Part shown: one piece after another, positions 32,421-43,183 of the stretch
How positions within the stretch are numbered: the stretch's first letter is position 1
Layout of the letters: the number at the start of each line of letters is the position of its first letter
Assembly: GCA_019635315.1 (NCBI GenBank)
Contig: JAHBZT010000001.1
Location: 1,410,001-1,474,000 of the forward strand
DNA length: 64,000 nucleotides
Direction of reading: 5' to 3'
DNA from: Rubrivivax sp.
GTDB taxonomy: Bacteria; Pseudomonadota; Gammaproteobacteria; Burkholderiales; Burkholderiaceae_C
Program-made: the position numbers and the translations under genes
Notes under the pieces: model-generated
Databases searched by the model: none
The model's input: the letters and a program-made list of their open reading frames with translations, nothing else
Told to the model about the DNA's origin: nothing

Positions 32421-33302
32421 TCAGAAGGCCTTCTCGCGCAGCACCTGCATCAGGTACTGGCCGTAGCCGTTCTTCAGCATCGGCTGCGCCTGGCGCTCCA
32501 GGTCCTCGGCGCTGATCCAGCCGGCGCGGTAGGCGATCTCCTCAGGGCAGGCCACCTTCAGGCCCTGGCGCTTCTCCAGCGTCGCGATGAACTGCCCGGC
32601 CTCCAGCAGGCTGTCGTGCGTGCCGGTGTCCAGCCAGGCATAGCCGCGGCCCATGATCTCCACGTTCAGCTGGCCCTGGCGCAGGTAGGTCGCGTTGACC
32701 TCGGTGATCTCGAGCTCGCCGCGCGCGCTGGGCTTGATCGAGGCGGCGATGTCGCACACCTGCTGGTCGTAGAAGTACAGGCCGGTGACGGCGTAGTGGC
32801 TCTTCGGCGCCTTGGGCTTTTCCTCGATGCTCAGTGCGCGCTTGTCGCGGTCGAACTCCACCACGCCGTAGCGCTCGGGGTCGGTCACGTGGTAGGCGAA
32901 GACCGTCGCGCCGGCCGTGCGCGCGTTCGCGCGCGCCAGCAGCGTCGCCAGGTCGTGGCCGTAGAAGATGTTGTCGCCCAGCACCAGCGCACTGGGTGCA
33001 CCACCGACGAAGCCGCGGCCCAGGATGAAGGCCTGCGCCAGGCCGTCCGGGCTGGGCTGCACGCAGTACTGCAGGTTCATGCCCCAGCGGCTGCCGTCGC
33101 CCAGCAGGGCCTGGAAACGCGGCGTGTCCTGCGGCGTGCTGATGACGAGCACGTCGCGCATGCCGGCCAGCATCAGCACCGACAGCGGGTAGTAGACCAT
33201 CGGCTTGTCGTAGACCGGCAGCAGTTGCTTGCTCATCGCCAGCGTGGCCGGGTGCAGCCGGGTGCCGGAGCCGCCGGCGAGGATGATGCCCTTGCGTTGC
33301 AT
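32421..33302 (-). CDS. rfbA: glucose-1-phosphate thymidylyltransferase
   Basis: 293 residues from ATG 33302; a GTG at 33314 would add four residues. [31 protein letters not shown] is the nucleotidyltransferase signature; [11 protein letters not shown] and [14 protein letters not shown] also fit RmlA. Length matches the usual 290-296. Makes dTDP-glucose from dTTP and glucose-1-phosphate, the first step toward dTDP-rhamnose. Between rfbD and rfbC in the coupled operon. Confidence 0.95.
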   Translation of the reverse strand: MQRKGIILAGGSGTRLHPATLAMSKQLLPVYDKPMVYYPLSVLMLAGMRDVLVISTPQDTPRFQALLGDGSRWGMNLQYCVQPSPDGLAQAFILGRGFVGGAPSALVLGDNIFYGHDLATLLARANARTAGATVFAYHVTDPERYGVVEFDRDKRALSIEEKPKAPKSHYAVTGLYFYDQQVCDIAASIKPSARGELEITEVNATYLRQGQLNVEIMGRGYAWLDTGTHDSLLEAGQFIATLEKRQGLKVACPEEIAYRAGWISAEDLERQAQPMLKNGYGQYLMQVLREKAF

Positions 33303-33324
33303 GGTGGTCGTCACTTCGTCGGGT

Positions 33325-34263
33325 TCAGGCTGCCGGTGCCAGCACCTCGGCCAGCATGCGTTGCACGCCCTGCTGCCAGGGCGGCAGGTGCAGGCCGAAG
33401 GCGCGCTGCAGCTTCGTCGTGTCCAGCCGCGAATTGAGCGGCCGCCGCGCCGGCGTCGGGTAGGCGCTGGTCGGGATCGCTTCGATGCTTTCCGGCGCCA
33501 CCTTCAGCGTGCGGCCGGCGGCCCGCGCCTGCTCGAGCACGAGACGCGCGTAGCCGTGCCAGCTGGTCTCGCCGGCGGCCACGCAGTGGTAGGTGCCGGC
33601 GAGTTGCGGCTGGTCCTGCAGCCGGCGCAGCGCATGGGCGGTCACGTCGGCCAGCAGCTCGGCGCCGGTCGGCGCGCCGACCTGGTCGCTGATGACCTTC
33701 AGCGTCTCGCGCTCGGCGGCCAGCTTGAGCATCGTCTTCGCGAAGTTGCCGCCGCGCGCGGCGTAGACCCAGCTGGTGCGCAGGATCAGGTGGCGGCAGC
33801 CGCTGGCGCGGATGGCCTCTTCGCCCTCGAGCTTGGTGCGGCCGTAGACCGACAGCGGGCCGGTCGGCGCGTCCTCGCTGCGTGCCTGCGTGCCGCTGCC
33901 GTCGAAGACATAGTCGGTGCTGTAGTGCACCAGCCAGGCGCTTCGCTTCGCCGCCTCGTGCGCCAGCACGGCGGGTGCGGTGGCGTTGATCGTGCGTGCG
34001 AGCTCGGGCTCGCTCTCGGCCTTGTCGACCGCGGTGTGCGCGGCGGCATTGACGACGATGTCCGGCCGCAGCGCCTGCAGCAGCGCCGGCAGCGACTCAG
34101 GGCGCGAGAAGTCGGCGCGCGCCGGCACGCCGGGGGCCAGTTCGCCGCGGCCGGCGAAGTCGTCGAAGTCCAGTGCCGTCAGCTCGCCCAGCGGCGCCAG
34201 CGCACGCTGCAGCTCCCAGCCGACCTGGCCGTTGCAGCCCAGCAGCAGGATGCGTGTGGCCAT
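33325..34263 (-). CDS. rfbD: dTDP-4-dehydrorhamnose reductase
   Basis: 312 residues from ATG 34263 ([22 protein letters not shown]), two bases after the rfbB stop; the open frame to 34353 lies inside rfbB. NAD(P)-binding [20 protein letters not shown], catalytic STDYVFDG and Y-x3-K as [15 protein letters not shown]-dependent final step giving dTDP-L-rhamnose. Confidence 0.95.
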   Translation of the reverse strand: MATRILLLGCNGQVGWELQRALAPLGELTALDFDDFAGRGELAPGVPARADFSRPESLPALLQALRPDIVVNAAAHTAVDKAESEPELARTINATAPAVLAHEAAKRSAWLVHYSTDYVFDGSGTQARSEDAPTGPLSVYGRTKLEGEEAIRASGCRHLILRTSWVYAARGGNFAKTMLKLAAERETLKVISDQVGAPTGAELLADVTAHALRRLQDQPQLAGTYHCVAAGETSWHGYARLVLEQARAAGRTLKVAPESIEAIPTSAYPTPARRPLNSRLDTTKLQRAFGLHLPPWQQGVQRMLAEVLAPAA

Positions 34264-34265
34264 CG

Positions 34266-35327
34266 TCAGCGCGTCGCGTAGTTCGTCGCGACCCAGTCGC
34301 GGTAGGCGCCGCTCTGCACCTGGGCCACCCAGTCGGCATGGTCCAGGTACCACTGCACCGTCTTGCGGATGCCGGTGGCGAAGGTCTCGGCCGGCCGCCA
34401 GCCGAGCTCGCGCTCGATCTTGCGTGCGTCGATGGCATAGCGGCGGTCGTGCCCGGGGCGGTCCTTCACGTGCGTGACCAGCCTTGCATAGGGCCCTGCG
34501 GGGTCGGGCCGCAGTTCGTCCAGCAGCGCGCAGATGGCCTGCACGATCTCGAGGTTGGGCTTCTCGTTCCAGCCGCCGACGTTGTAGACCTCGCCGACCT
34601 GGCCGCGCGCCAGCACGGCGCGGATGGCGCTGCAGTGGTCACCCACGTACAGCCAGTCGCGCACCTGCTGCCCGTCGCCGTAAACGGGCAGCGGCTTGTC
34701 GGCCAGCGCGTTGACGATCATCAGCGGGATCAGCTTCTCCGGAAAGTGGTAGGGCCCGTAGTTGTTGCTGCAGTTGGTGGTGAGCACCGGCAGCTCGTAG
34801 GTGTGGTGCCAGGCGCGCACCAGGTGGTCGCTGGCCGCCTTGCTGGCGCTGTAGGGGCTGTTGGGCTGGTACGGGTGGGTCTCGGTGAAGGCCGGGTCGC
34901 CCGGCCCCAGGCTGCCGTAGACCTCGTCGGTGCTGACGTGGTGGAAGCGGAAGGCCGTCTTGTCGGTGTCGGCCAGGGTGCCCCAGTAGCCGCGCGCTGC
35001 CTCCAGCAGCGTGAAGGTGCCGTCGACGTTGGTCTTCATGAACGCGCCGGGACCGTGGATGCTGCGGTCGACGTGGCTCTCGGCCGCGAAATGCACGATG
35101 GCGCGCGGCCGGTGCGTGGCCAGCAGCGAGTCCACCAGCGCACGGTCGCCGATGTCGCCCTGGACGAAGACGTGCCGCGCGTCACCCTGCAGCGACGCCA
35201 GGTTGGCCAGGTTGCCGGCGTAGGTCAGCGCGTCGAGGTTGACGACGGTCTCGTCGCTCTGTGCCAGCCAGTCCAGCACGAAATTGCTGCCGATGAACCC
35301 GGCGCCGCCGGTGACGAGGATGCTCAT
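34266..35327 (-). CDS. rfbB: dTDP-glucose 4,6-dehydratase
   Basis: 353 residues from ATG 35327, overlapping the manC stop (ATGA). [39 protein letters not shown], the catalytic [10 protein letters not shown] and [15 protein letters not shown] are textbook RmlB. NAD-dependent conversion of dTDP-glucose to the 4-keto-6-deoxy sugar. A longer open frame up to 37040 runs through manC and galE in a wrong frame. Confidence 0.96.
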   Translation of the reverse strand: MSILVTGGAGFIGSNFVLDWLAQSDETVVNLDALTYAGNLANLASLQGDARHVFVQGDIGDRALVDSLLATHRPRAIVHFAAESHVDRSIHGPGAFMKTNVDGTFTLLEAARGYWGTLADTDKTAFRFHHVSTDEVYGSLGPGDPAFTETHPYQPNSPYSASKAASDHLVRAWHHTYELPVLTTNCSNNYGPYHFPEKLIPLMIVNALADKPLPVYGDGQQVRDWLYVGDHCSAIRAVLARGQVGEVYNVGGWNEKPNLEIVQAICALLDELRPDPAGPYARLVTHVKDRPGHDRRYAIDARKIERELGWRPAETFATGIRKTVQWYLDHADWVAQVQSGAYRDWVATNYATR

Positions 35328-36754
35328 GGTGCCGCCCGTCCGTAGGTGTCCTCGAAGCGCACGATGTCGTCCTCGCCGAGGTAGCTGCCGCTCTGCACCT
35401 CGATGATCTCCAGCGGCACCTTGCCCGGGTTGCGCAGACGGTGCTTCTCGCCCAGCGGGATGTAGGTGCTCTGGTTCTCGGCGAGCAGGATGACGCGCTC
35501 GCCCACGGTCACCTCGGCGGTGCCGGTGACGACGATCCAGTGCTCGGCGCGGTGGTGGTGCATCTGCAGGCTCAGCGAAGCCCCCGGCTTGACCATGATG
35601 CGCTTGACCTGGTGGCGCGGGCCCTGGTCGATGCTGTCGTACCAGCCCCAGGGGCGGTGCACCTTGCGGTGCAGGGCCTGTTCGCCGCGCTGCTCGGCGC
35701 CGAGCTGGTTGACGATGGCCTTGACGTCCTGGCTCTTGTCGCGCCGCGCCACCAGCACCGCGTCCGGCGTTTCGACGACGACCACGTCGTCGAGCCCGAC
35801 CGCGCCGACCAGCCGGCTCGTGGCATGCACCAGGGTGTTGCGGCTGTCCTTGACGATGGCGTCGCCGACGCTGGCATTGCCCTCGGCGTCCTTCTCGGCC
35901 ACCTGCCAGACGGCCTCCCAGGCGCCGAGGTCGTTCCAGCCCGCGGCCAGTACCTCCATGCGGATGTCCAGCACGCCGGGGCAGCGTTCCATCACCGCAT
36001 AGTCCACGCTCTCGGCCGGCACGGCGGCGAACTCGTCGCGCCCGGGACGCACGAAGGCGGCGTCGCTGCTGCGGACGGCCCAGGCGGCTCGGCAGGCGGC
36101 GGCGATGTCCGGCCGGAATCGCTCCAGCGCCGCCAGCCAGGTGCTGGCGCGCAGCACGAACATGCCGGCATTCCAGCTGTAGCCGCCGTCGCCCAGGTAC
36201 CTGGCGGCGGTCGCGGCGTCGGGCTTCTCGACGAACTGCACGACGCGGCCCCCGTCGGCGCGGATGTAGCCGTAGCCGGTCTCCGGTCGGTCGGGCTGCA
36301 CGCCGAGGATCACGATCGCGCCGTCGGCGGCAGCACGCACCGCACGCTGCAGCGCGGCGGCGAAGGCGCCGGCGTCGGTGACGGTCTGGTCCGCCGGCGT
36401 GACGACCAGCACCGGGTCGCCGCCGTCCTGCACCGCCTGCAGCGCGGCCAGCGTGACGGCCGGCGCGGTATTGCGGCCGACGGGCTCCAGCAGCACCGCA
36501 GCCGGTTCGCGGCCCAGTTCGCGCAGCTGGTCCAGGATCAGGAAGCGGTGGTCCTCGTTGCCGACGACCAGCGGCGGCGCCACCGTGATGTCCACCGCCG
36601 CCAGGTCGTGCAGGCGCGCAGCGGCCTGCTGGAAAAGGCTGGTGTGGCCGGACAGCACGAGAAACTGTTTCGGGAAGCCGGACCGCGACAGCGGCCACAA
36701 CCGCGTGCCGGAACCGCCGGCCATGATGACGGGCAGGACGGGGATGGCGTTCAT
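35324..36754 (-). CDS. manC: mannose-1-phosphate guanylyltransferase / mannose-6-phosphate isomerase
   Basis: 476 residues. The N-terminal nucleotidyltransferase domain has [31 protein letters not shown] and the C-terminal cupin ([33 protein letters not shown]) indicate the bifunctional type II PMI. Supplies GDP-mannose from mannose-6-phosphate together with a phosphomannomutase that is not in the window. Both ends are coupled by ATGA overlaps (galE stop and rfbB start). Confidence 0.95.
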   Translation of the reverse strand: MNAIPVLPVIMAGGSGTRLWPLSRSGFPKQFLVLSGHTSLFQQAAARLHDLAAVDITVAPPLVVGNEDHRFLILDQLRELGREPAAVLLEPVGRNTAPAVTLAALQAVQDGGDPVLVVTPADQTVTDAGAFAAALQRAVRAAADGAIVILGVQPDRPETGYGYIRADGGRVVQFVEKPDAATAARYLGDGGYSWNAGMFVLRASTWLAALERFRPDIAAACRAAWAVRSSDAAFVRPGRDEFAAVPAESVDYAVMERCPGVLDIRMEVLAAGWNDLGAWEAVWQVAEKDAEGNASVGDAIVKDSRNTLVHATSRLVGAVGLDDVVVVETPDAVLVARRDKSQDVKAIVNQLGAEQRGEQALHRKVHRPWGWYDSIDQGPRHQVKRIMVKPGASLSLQMHHHRAEHWIVVTGTAEVTVGERVILLAENQSTYIPLGEKHRLRNPGKVPLEIIEVQSGSYLGEDDIVRFEDTYGRAAP

Positions 36755-37767
36755 GCCTCGTAGCCTCTCGGGTTGTGCTGCTGCCAGCGCCAGTGGTCGG
36801 CGCACATGCGCGCCAGGTCGTGGCGCGCGCGCCAGCCCAGCAGTTGCTGCGCGCGCGCCGGGTCGGCCCAGCAGGCGGCGACGTCGCCGGCGCGGCGCGG
36901 CACGATGTCGTAGGGGATCTCGCGGCCGCTGGCCGCGGCGAAGGCGGCCACGACCTCCAGCACGCTGTGCCCGCGACCGGTGCCCAGGTTGACGGTGAAC
37001 GAGCCGGGGGCGCCGAGCAGCCGGCGCAGCGCCGCGACATGGCCCTCGGCGAGGTCCGCGACGTGGATGTAGTCGCGCACGCCGGTGCCGTCGGACGTGG
37101 GCCAGTCGCCGCCGAAGACGCGCAGGCGCGGCAGGCGGCCGACGGCGACCTGCGCCACGTAGGGCATCAGGTTGTTCGGCGTGCCACGCGGGTCCTCGCC
37201 GATGCGGCCGCTCTCGTGCGCGCCGACCGGGTTGAAGTAGCGCAGGCAGGCGGTCTGCCAGCGCGGTTCGGCCGCGCCCAGGTCGTGCAGGATCTGCTCG
37301 CCCATCAGCTTGGTCTGGCCGTAGGGGTTGACGGCCGTCGTGCGCGCCTCTTCGGTCAGCGGCAGCCGCTCGGGGTCGCCATAGACGGTGGCGCTGGAGC
37401 TGAAGACGAAGCGCGTGACGTCGCGGCGCAGCATCGTGCGGCACACCGCGAGCAGCCCGCCGAGGTTGTTGGCGTAGTAGTCCAGCGGCCGCGCCGCCGA
37501 TTCGCCGACCGCCTTCAGCGCCGCGAAGTGCACGGCGGCGGCCGGGCGATGGCGCTCGAAGAGCGCATCCAGCGCGGCTTCGTCGCGTACGTCCAGGCGC
37601 TCGAACACCGGTGCGCGGCCGCTCAGTTCGTGCAGCCGGTCCAGCACCTTCGGCGAGCTGTTGCTGAAGTCGTCGACGCCGACGACGTCGAAGCCGGCTT
37701 CCAGCAGCGCCAGCCAGGTGTGCGAGCCGATGTAGCCGGTGGCGCCGGTGAGCAGGACGGTCGTCAT
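36751..37767 (-). CDS. galE: UDP-glucose 4-epimerase
   Basis: 338 residues, the standard length. [53 protein letters not shown] and catalytic YGQTKLMGE mark an extended SDR of the GalE type. Interconverts UDP-glucose and UDP-galactose. It starts 13 bp after the EpsL-like gene and overlaps manC by 4 bp. Confidence 0.95.
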   Translation of the reverse strand: MTTVLLTGATGYIGSHTWLALLEAGFDVVGVDDFSNSSPKVLDRLHELSGRAPVFERLDVRDEAALDALFERHRPAAAVHFAALKAVGESAARPLDYYANNLGGLLAVCRTMLRRDVTRFVFSSSATVYGDPERLPLTEEARTTAVNPYGQTKLMGEQILHDLGAAEPRWQTACLRYFNPVGAHESGRIGEDPRGTPNNLMPYVAQVAVGRLPRLRVFGGDWPTSDGTGVRDYIHVADLAEGHVAALRRLLGAPGSFTVNLGTGRGHSVLEVVAAFAAASGREIPYDIVPRRAGDVAACWADPARAQQLLGWRARHDLARMCADHWRWQQHNPRGYEA

Positions 37768-37780
37768 GCGGGCGCGCCGC

Positions 37781-39043
37781 TCATTGCAGCGTGAACTGGC
37801 CGTAGCAGGCGTAGCTCTCGCCCTTCAGGTCGTTGCCCAGCGTGCCGCTGCTGTTGGTGCGGATGCTCTCGATGCTGCAGCCCAGCTGTACCCAGCGCGC
37901 CGGCACCCAGCGCCCGCCCAGCGTCAGGGCCGAGGACTTCTGGCGGCCGCGCGCGTCGCTGGGCAGGAACAGGTTGTCGATCGTGCGCACGAGGTCGCGG
38001 TCGGCGTGCGACAGGCCGGCCTCGAACAGCAGCTTGGCGGAGGCCGCCCACTCGGCCTTGAGGGTGAACCGGTCGCTGGTGCGGCTGTAGTCGGTCGTCG
38101 CGGGCGCGCCGAAGAACGAGGTCGCGTACGAGTCCTGGCCGGTGTCGCGGGTGTAGCGGGTCTCGAGCAGCAGCTTGCCGGTGGGCTGCCAGTTCCACGC
38201 GAAGGTGCCGGTGAGGCCGGAGAAGTTGCGCCGCGTCGCGAGGTCGTATTCGGTCTTGCCCTCGCTGAGCCGCAGGTTGAACCAGCTCGCGCCGCTGGGC
38301 CGGTAGTAGGCGGTCAGGTCGACGTCCTGACGGTCGAAGCGGTCGACTTCGAAGCCGGTCGCGGTGCGCCGGAACTCGGGGTAGGTGCCCTTGCTGCCGC
38401 GCAGCGCGAGGCCGACGTTGAGGTCCGGCGACGGGCGCCAGCGCAGCCCGACCGAGGCCGTGTCCTGGCGGAAGTTGCGCGCGCGCACGCGGTCGTCGTC
38501 CAGCGAGTTGTCGACCCGGCGATGGCTGCCGGAGACCTCCAGCGTGTATTCGGTGACGACGCCCACGCGCACGGTGGCGCCGACCGACTCCACGCTCTCG
38601 ACGTTCTTCTCGGTCAGCAGCCCGATCTCCTCGGTATTGAAGCGCGACAGGCCGCGGTTGGCGCTGGCCGAGAGCGAGCCCGAGATGCGTTCGATGGTGG
38701 AGAAGTCCAGCCCGACCGAGGCCGTGTAGCCGTCGTTGTCGTAGACCTTGTTCTTGTCGAAGCGGTTCGCGCGCAGCGAGACGTTGCCGTAGAAGCGCTG
38801 GCGGCCGAAGGGCTGGTCGATGCCGGCGATCAGCGCCGTCGTCGAGCTCGTGTCGCTCTTGCTGAAGCCGGCCGGCGCGGCCTGGCGCTTGCCCAGCCGC
38901 AGCAGGTTGGTGTCGTGCGACAGCGTCTGCGACAGCCCGATGTAGTACGGGCTGTTCTCCTGCGCCGCTGCCGGCACGGCGAGCAGGCCGCCGGCGAGCA
39001 GGGCGAGCGTGGCGAACGGGGCGGCGGCGCGGGACGGGTTCAT
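37781..39043 (-). CDS. EpsL-like exopolysaccharide outer-membrane beta-barrel protein
   Basis: 420 residues with a clear Sec signal (MNPSRAAAPFATLALLAGGLLAVPAAAQ, cleavage after AQ). The mature part consists of alternating strands rich in aromatic and charged residues (VSLRANRFDKNKVYDNDGYTA, RLSEGKTEYDLATRRNFSG, LETRYTRDTGQDSYATS) and ends in YGQFTLQ, as expected of a beta-barrel with about 16-18 strands. It resembles the EpsL/porin-like proteins encoded beside exopolysaccharide sugar transferases in betaproteobacteria. Probably a polymer export or OM assembly factor. Second gene of the operon, 39 bp after the sugar transferase. Confidence 0.78.
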   Translation of the reverse strand: MNPSRAAAPFATLALLAGGLLAVPAAAQENSPYYIGLSQTLSHDTNLLRLGKRQAAPAGFSKSDTSSTTALIAGIDQPFGRQRFYGNVSLRANRFDKNKVYDNDGYTASVGLDFSTIERISGSLSASANRGLSRFNTEEIGLLTEKNVESVESVGATVRVGVVTEYTLEVSGSHRRVDNSLDDDRVRARNFRQDTASVGLRWRPSPDLNVGLALRGSKGTYPEFRRTATGFEVDRFDRQDVDLTAYYRPSGASWFNLRLSEGKTEYDLATRRNFSGLTGTFAWNWQPTGKLLLETRYTRDTGQDSYATSFFGAPATTDYSRTSDRFTLKAEWAASAKLLFEAGLSHADRDLVRTIDNLFLPSDARGRQKSSALTLGGRWVPARWVQLGCSIESIRTNSSGTLGNDLKGESYACYGQFTLQ

Positions 39044-39082
39044 CGGGCGGGGCTCCAGCGGGCGTTCGGTGGGTCGGGTGGC

Positions 39083-40477
39083 TCAGTACGCGTGACGGTC
39101 GAAGAAGACCAGCTTGACCGTGCGCGCGATGATCTGCAGGTCCAGCCCCAGCGACCAGTTGCGCAGGTACTCGAGGTCGTACTCGACGCGGGCCTGCATC
39201 TTCTCGAGCGTATCGGTCTCGCCGCGGTGGCCGTTGACCTGCGCCCAGCCCGTGATCCCGGGCTTCACCTTGTGGCGCACCATGTAGGCCTTGATCAGCT
39301 GGCGGTACTGCTCGTTGTGCGCGACCGCATGCGGGCGCGGGCCGACGATGCTCATGCGGCCCTGCAGCACGTTGACGAACTGCGGCAGCTCGTCCAGCGA
39401 GCTGCGGCGCAGGAAGGCGCCGAAGCGCGTGATTCGCGGGTCGCCCTTGGTCGCCTGCGGCACGACGCTGCCGTTGTCCATGGTGCGCATCGAGCGGAAC
39501 TTGTAGACCACGATCTCCTCGCCGTCCAGCCCGTTGCGCCGCTGCGCGAAGATCACCGGCCCCGGCGAGCTGAGCTTGACGCCGATCGCGATGAACAGCA
39601 GCAGCGGCGAGATCGCCACCAGGATCACGCTCGAGAGCACGATGTCCTCCAGCCGCTTGACCAGCCGGTTGGTGCCCGTGAACGGCGTCTCGCACAGGCC
39701 GACCACCGGTACGCCGTTCATGTCCTGCAGACGGCCCTGGATGATGCTGATGCCGAAGACGTCGGGCACGAAGAAGATGCTCGCGGTGGTGCCCTGCACC
39801 TGCTCCATCAGCTCCAGGATGCGCGGCTGGCTGCCCAGCGGCAGCGTGATGTAGACCTCGTGCACGCCGTGCTGCCGGATGTAGGGCGCCAGCTGCTTCA
39901 GGTTGCCCAGGCGCTGCCCGGCGGCGTCGTCGTCGACGCGGTCGTCGGCACGGTCGTCGAAGTAGCCCAGGAAGGACAACCCGATGTCGCCGCGCGCCTG
40001 GAAGGCCCGCGCCACCTTGACGCCCAGCGCGCCGGCGCCGACGACGACCGCGCTGCGCCGGTTCTCCGGCCGCGCCGCCCAGCGCCGGATGCCCTTGCGG
40101 CCGGCGAAGACCAGCAGCCACTGCAGTGCCGGGGTGATCAGCGCCCACCACAGCAGCACGCGCGGCTCGAACAGGTGCAGGCTGCGCGTGGCGTAGCCGC
40201 ACAGCAGCAGGATCACCATCAGGCCCAGCCACGAGGTGCTGATGTCCACCGCGGCATTCAGCGGCCGGTCCCAGAAGCGGTTGCGGCCGGGGAAGGTGAG
40301 CGCGAAGATCAGCAGGCACAGCACGAGGTCCGAGCGCCCGACCGGCACGTCGAACCAGTGCGTCACCGCCAGGAAGACCGCGACCGTGATCGAGGGTTCC
40401 AGGAACGCCGCCACCAGCGACGTCACCGACTGCGGCGCGCTGTAGAACGTTCGCTTGTACCCTCGCTCTTCGAACAT
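39083..40477 (-). CDS. undecaprenyl-phosphate glucose phosphotransferase (initiating sugar transferase)
   Basis: 464 residues. Four N-terminal membrane segments, a Rossmann-like middle domain (AVVVGAGALGVKVARAFQARGD, residues ~137-158), a further membrane segment (SSVILVAISPLLLFIAIGVKLSSPGPVIFAQRRNG) and the C-terminal catalytic domain with VYKFRSMRTMDNG, RITRFGAFLRRSSLDELPQFVNVLQGRMSIVGPRPHA-type motif and PGITGWAQVNGHRGETDTLEKM. WcaJ/EpsE family: transfers glucose-1-phosphate (or galactose-1-P) to undecaprenyl phosphate and so starts the repeat unit on the inner membrane. First gene of the operon; a divergent ubiJ lies 204 bp upstream. Confidence 0.93.
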   Translation of the reverse strand: MFEERGYKRTFYSAPQSVTSLVAAFLEPSITVAVFLAVTHWFDVPVGRSDLVLCLLIFALTFPGRNRFWDRPLNAAVDISTSWLGLMVILLLCGYATRSLHLFEPRVLLWWALITPALQWLLVFAGRKGIRRWAARPENRRSAVVVGAGALGVKVARAFQARGDIGLSFLGYFDDRADDRVDDDAAGQRLGNLKQLAPYIRQHGVHEVYITLPLGSQPRILELMEQVQGTTASIFFVPDVFGISIIQGRLQDMNGVPVVGLCETPFTGTNRLVKRLEDIVLSSVILVAISPLLLFIAIGVKLSSPGPVIFAQRRNGLDGEEIVVYKFRSMRTMDNGSVVPQATKGDPRITRFGAFLRRSSLDELPQFVNVLQGRMSIVGPRPHAVAHNEQYRQLIKAYMVRHKVKPGITGWAQVNGHRGETDTLEKMQARVEYDLEYLRNWSLGLDLQIIARTVKLVFFDRHAY

Positions 40478-40533
40478 GGTTCTCTGGTACTGCAGGCCCG
40501 CTGGTGGACCCCGGGGCGGCTGGGGCGGCGGGC

Positions 40534-40551
40534 CCCCGTCAAAAGCAGGGG
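40534..40551 (-). promoter_or_regulatory. CCCC-N10-GGGG box upstream of the polysaccharide operon
   Basis: 18-bp box, reading CCCCTGCTTTTGACGGGG on the minus strand, ending 57 bp upstream of the initiating sugar transferase. Spacing to the start codon equals that of RTX gene 1. Fourth member of the set described at 13381-13398. It lies in the divergent gap with ubiJ (40478-40681). Confidence 0.4.
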
Positions 40552-40681
40552 ACCCGCCGGCCCGGGGCGCGCGGCGCCGCGGGCTGCCGCTCGGCAAGTC
40601 GGGCATTCTCGCGCAAACCCCCGGCGCCACCGTGACGCCCGGCGGACCCCCGTCCGCGGGGGCGCTGCCTACAATCGCGCA

Positions 40682-41212
40682 ATGCTTCACGGACTTCATG
40701 CCCTGCTGGCGCCCGCCGTCGCCGAGCGCCTGACGCTGGTCATCAACCACGTGCTCGGCAGCGAGGCGGTGGCGGTGCAGCGCCTGCGTCCGCATGCGGG
40801 GCGCACGCTGGCGCTCGCGCTGCAGGGCTGGCCGTCGCTGCTGCCCCCGCCGCCGGCGCTGGCCTGGCGGGTCACGCCGGCCGGCCTGCTGGAGTGGTGC
40901 GGCGCCGACGGCGTGGCAACGCCGGACCTGTCCGTGCAGCTGGACGCCAGCAACCCGGCCGCGATGGCCGCGCGCGCATTCGCCGGCGAGTTGCTGCCGC
41001 TGGCCATCGACGGCGACGCGGTGCTGGCCAGCGACGTCAACTGGCTGCTGCAGAACCTGCGCTGGGACGTCGCGGCCGACCTCGAGCGCCTGTTCGGCCC
41101 GGTCGTCGCGCAGCAGCTGCACCGGCTGGGCAGCGCCTTCGCCGGCGCGCTGCGCCGCGCGCTGCACGGCGCCGCGGAACTCGGCGAGCGGCTGCGCGCC
41201 GGCCGCCCGTGA
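40682..41212 (+). CDS. ubiJ: UbiJ-like SCP2-domain ubiquinone biosynthesis accessory factor
   Basis: 176 residues from ATG 40682. N-terminal SCP2-like lipid-binding domain ([29 protein letters not shown] ... [18 protein letters not shown]) and helical C-terminal part ([28 protein letters not shown]), which is the UbiJ pattern. Binds hydrophobic ubiquinone intermediates for the Ubi metabolon. Assignment is supported by the immediate downstream ubiB, 61 bp away. Confidence 0.82.
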   Translation: MLHGLHALLAPAVAERLTLVINHVLGSEAVAVQRLRPHAGRTLALALQGWPSLLPPPPALAWRVTPAGLLEWCGADGVATPDLSVQLDASNPAAMAARAFAGELLPLAIDGDAVLASDVNWLLQNLRWDVAADLERLFGPVVAQQLHRLGSAFAGALRRALHGAAELGERLRAGRP

Positions 41213-41273
41213 CCGTGCTCGCCGGCGGCGGCCGCGGCGGGCCCGGCGGCTGCGCCGGGCGCGGGGGCCGCGC

Positions 41274-42827
41274 GTGAGGCAGATCGGCCGCCTCGTCTTC
41301 ATCGTCGTCACGGTCCTGCGCTTCGGGCTGGATGAGGTCGCGCTGTCGGCCTTCCGCCAGCGCTGGGTGCGTGCGCTGGTGCGCATCGTCACCGTCGGCC
41401 GCCGGCTCGACGCGCCGCGCGGCGTGCGCCTGCGTCAGGGGCTGGAGCGCCTGGGGCCGATCTTCGTCAAGTTCGGCCAGGTGCTGTCCACGAGGCGCGA
41501 CCTGGTGCCGCTGGACGTGGCCGACGAGCTGGCCAAGCTGCAGGACCGCGTGCCGCCGTTCCCGGCCGCGCAGTCGCGTGCGCTCGTCGAGCAGGCCTTC
41601 GGCCGCCGCGTCGAGGACCTCTTCGCGCGCTTCGACGCCGAGCCGGTGGCCAGCGCGTCGATCGCGCAGGTCCACTTCGCGCAGCGGCACGACGGTCGCG
41701 AGGTGGCGGTCAAGGTGCTGCGCCCGGGCATGCTGCAGGTCATCGACCAGGACCTCGCGCTGCTGCACCTGCTGGCGCGCTGGGTCGAGCGGCTGAGCGT
41801 GGACGGCAAGCGGCTCAAGCCGCGCGAGGTGGTGGCCGAGTTCGACGGCTACCTGCACGACGAGCTGGACCTCGTGCGCGAGGCCGCCAACGCCGCGCAG
41901 CTGCGGCGCAACATGGACGGCCTGGACCTGGTGCTGATCCCCGAGATGCACTGGGAGCTGTGCAAGCCCGGCGTGATCGTGATGGAGCGCATGCGCGGCG
42001 TGCCGATCAGCCAGATCGAGCGCCTGCGCGAGGCCGGCGTGGACATCAAGCGGCTGGCGCGCGACGGCGTGACGATCTTCTTCACGCAGGTCTTCCGCGA
42101 CGGCTTCTTCCACGCCGACATGCACCCCGGGAACATCCAGGTCAGCCTGGACCCCGCCACCTTCGGCCGCTACATCGCGCTGGACTTCGGGATCATCGGG
42201 ACGCTGACCGAGTTCGACAAGGAATACCTGGCGCACAACTTCATCGCCTTCTTCCGCCGCGACTACAAGCGCGTGGCCGAACTGCACATCGAGAGCGGCT
42301 GGGTGCCGCCGCACACGCGTGTCGACGCGCTGGAAGGCGCCATCCGCGCCGTCTGCGAGCCGCACTTCGACCGCCCGCTGAAGGACATCTCGCTGGGCCA
42401 GGTGCTGATGCGGCTGTTCCAGACCAGCCGCCGCTTCAACGTCGAGATCCAGCCGCAGCTGGTGCTGCTGCAGAAGACGCTGCTCAACATCGAGGGCCTG
42501 GGCCGCCAGCTCGACCCGGACCTCGACTTGTGGACCACGGCCAAGCCTTTCCTGGAACGCTGGATGAACGAGCAGATCGGCTGGCGCGGCCTGCTGGAGC
42601 GGCTGGGCAACGAGAGCCCGCGCTACGCGCAGCTGCTGCCCGAGCTGCCGCGCCTGCTGCACCAGGCGCTGCAGCGCCAGGCGCATGCGGACGAGCAGCC
42701 GGCGCTCGCCGCGCTGCTGGCCGAGCAGCGGCGCACCAACCGGCTGCTGCACGGCCTGCTCTGGGCGCTGGGCGGCTTCGTGCTCGGCGCCGTGGCGGTC
42801 CGGGCCTGGACCTTGATCCTGGGCTAG
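41274..42827 (+). CDS. ubiB: ubiquinone biosynthesis atypical kinase UbiB
   Basis: 517 residues from GTG 41274 ([21 protein letters not shown]); the frame open to 40794 lies inside ubiJ. UbiB/ABC1 family: KxGQ motif [33 protein letters not shown], the ExD segment [21 protein letters not shown] catalytic loop and LDFGIIG. Two C-terminal hydrophobic helices ([22 protein letters not shown]) anchor it in the membrane. ATP-dependent extraction or delivery of coenzyme Q precursors. Its TAG stop forms part of the left arm of a 34-bp inverted repeat. Confidence 0.94.
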   Translation: MRQIGRLVFIVVTVLRFGLDEVALSAFRQRWVRALVRIVTVGRRLDAPRGVRLRQGLERLGPIFVKFGQVLSTRRDLVPLDVADELAKLQDRVPPFPAAQSRALVEQAFGRRVEDLFARFDAEPVASASIAQVHFAQRHDGREVAVKVLRPGMLQVIDQDLALLHLLARWVERLSVDGKRLKPREVVAEFDGYLHDELDLVREAANAAQLRRNMDGLDLVLIPEMHWELCKPGVIVMERMRGVPISQIERLREAGVDIKRLARDGVTIFFTQVFRDGFFHADMHPGNIQVSLDPATFGRYIALDFGIIGTLTEFDKEYLAHNFIAFFRRDYKRVAELHIESGWVPPHTRVDALEGAIRAVCEPHFDRPLKDISLGQVLMRLFQTSRRFNVEIQPQLVLLQKTLLNIEGLGRQLDPDLDLWTTAKPFLERWMNEQIGWRGLLERLGNESPRYAQLLPELPRLLHQALQRQAHADEQPALAALLAEQRRTNRLLHGLLWALGGFVLGAVAVRAWTLILG

Positions 42828-43098
42828 GAGCCTGCGCGGCAGAAATCCAGCCCCGCGTTGGCCCCGCTTGGAGGCGCAGGCAAGGCGCGTCGCGCAGCCC
42901 GGGCTCGATGCCCGGGCAAGTGGCGCAACGCCGCATGCGCCTCCAAGCGGGGCCAACCCGTCGGGCCGGGGCGATTCGCGGCGCCGGGCGGCGTTGCACG
43001 CTCGTTGCGTGGCACGTGCCACGCGCCTCGCGTGCGTCTTGCCCGGCGCCGCGACGCGCCCCGGCGCGGGGCTGGATTTCTGCCGCGCAGGCTCCTAG
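42824..43098. repeat. 275-bp nested palindrome after ubiB
   Basis: Outer arms are perfect 34-bp inverted repeats (42824-42857 and 43065-43098), beginning and ending in CTAG; the left arm includes the ubiB stop. Inside are two further hairpins. The first has 21-bp arms 42858-42878/42936-42956 with an inner GCCCGGGC pair (42897-42904/42910-42917). The second has 24-bp arms 42966-42989/43041-43064 (two mismatches) around an 18-bp perfect palindrome at 43007-43024. Together the arms fill most of the gap between ubiB and fmdB. I see no ORF that is not a shadow and no obvious target duplication. Looks like a non-autonomous repeat element or a complex RNA structure. Confidence 0.85.
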
Positions 43099-43183
43099 GC
43101 GCCCCCAGGTCCGGGCTGCTCCCGGGCCGCCCACCGGCGCGGACCGCGGTGCCCGGACGGGCCCGGCCCAGCGCCGGAACGCC

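Noticed and set aside
37739-41212. Plus-strand open frame of 1157 codons ending in ubiJ
   Set aside because: Only its last 176 codons (from 40682) are real; the rest is antisense to the sugar transferase, EpsL-like gene and flanking genes.
42824-43098. Interpretation of the nested palindrome as an integron attC site or insertion sequence
   Set aside because: No integrase or transposase is near and no duplicated target is seen; attC sites have other core ends.
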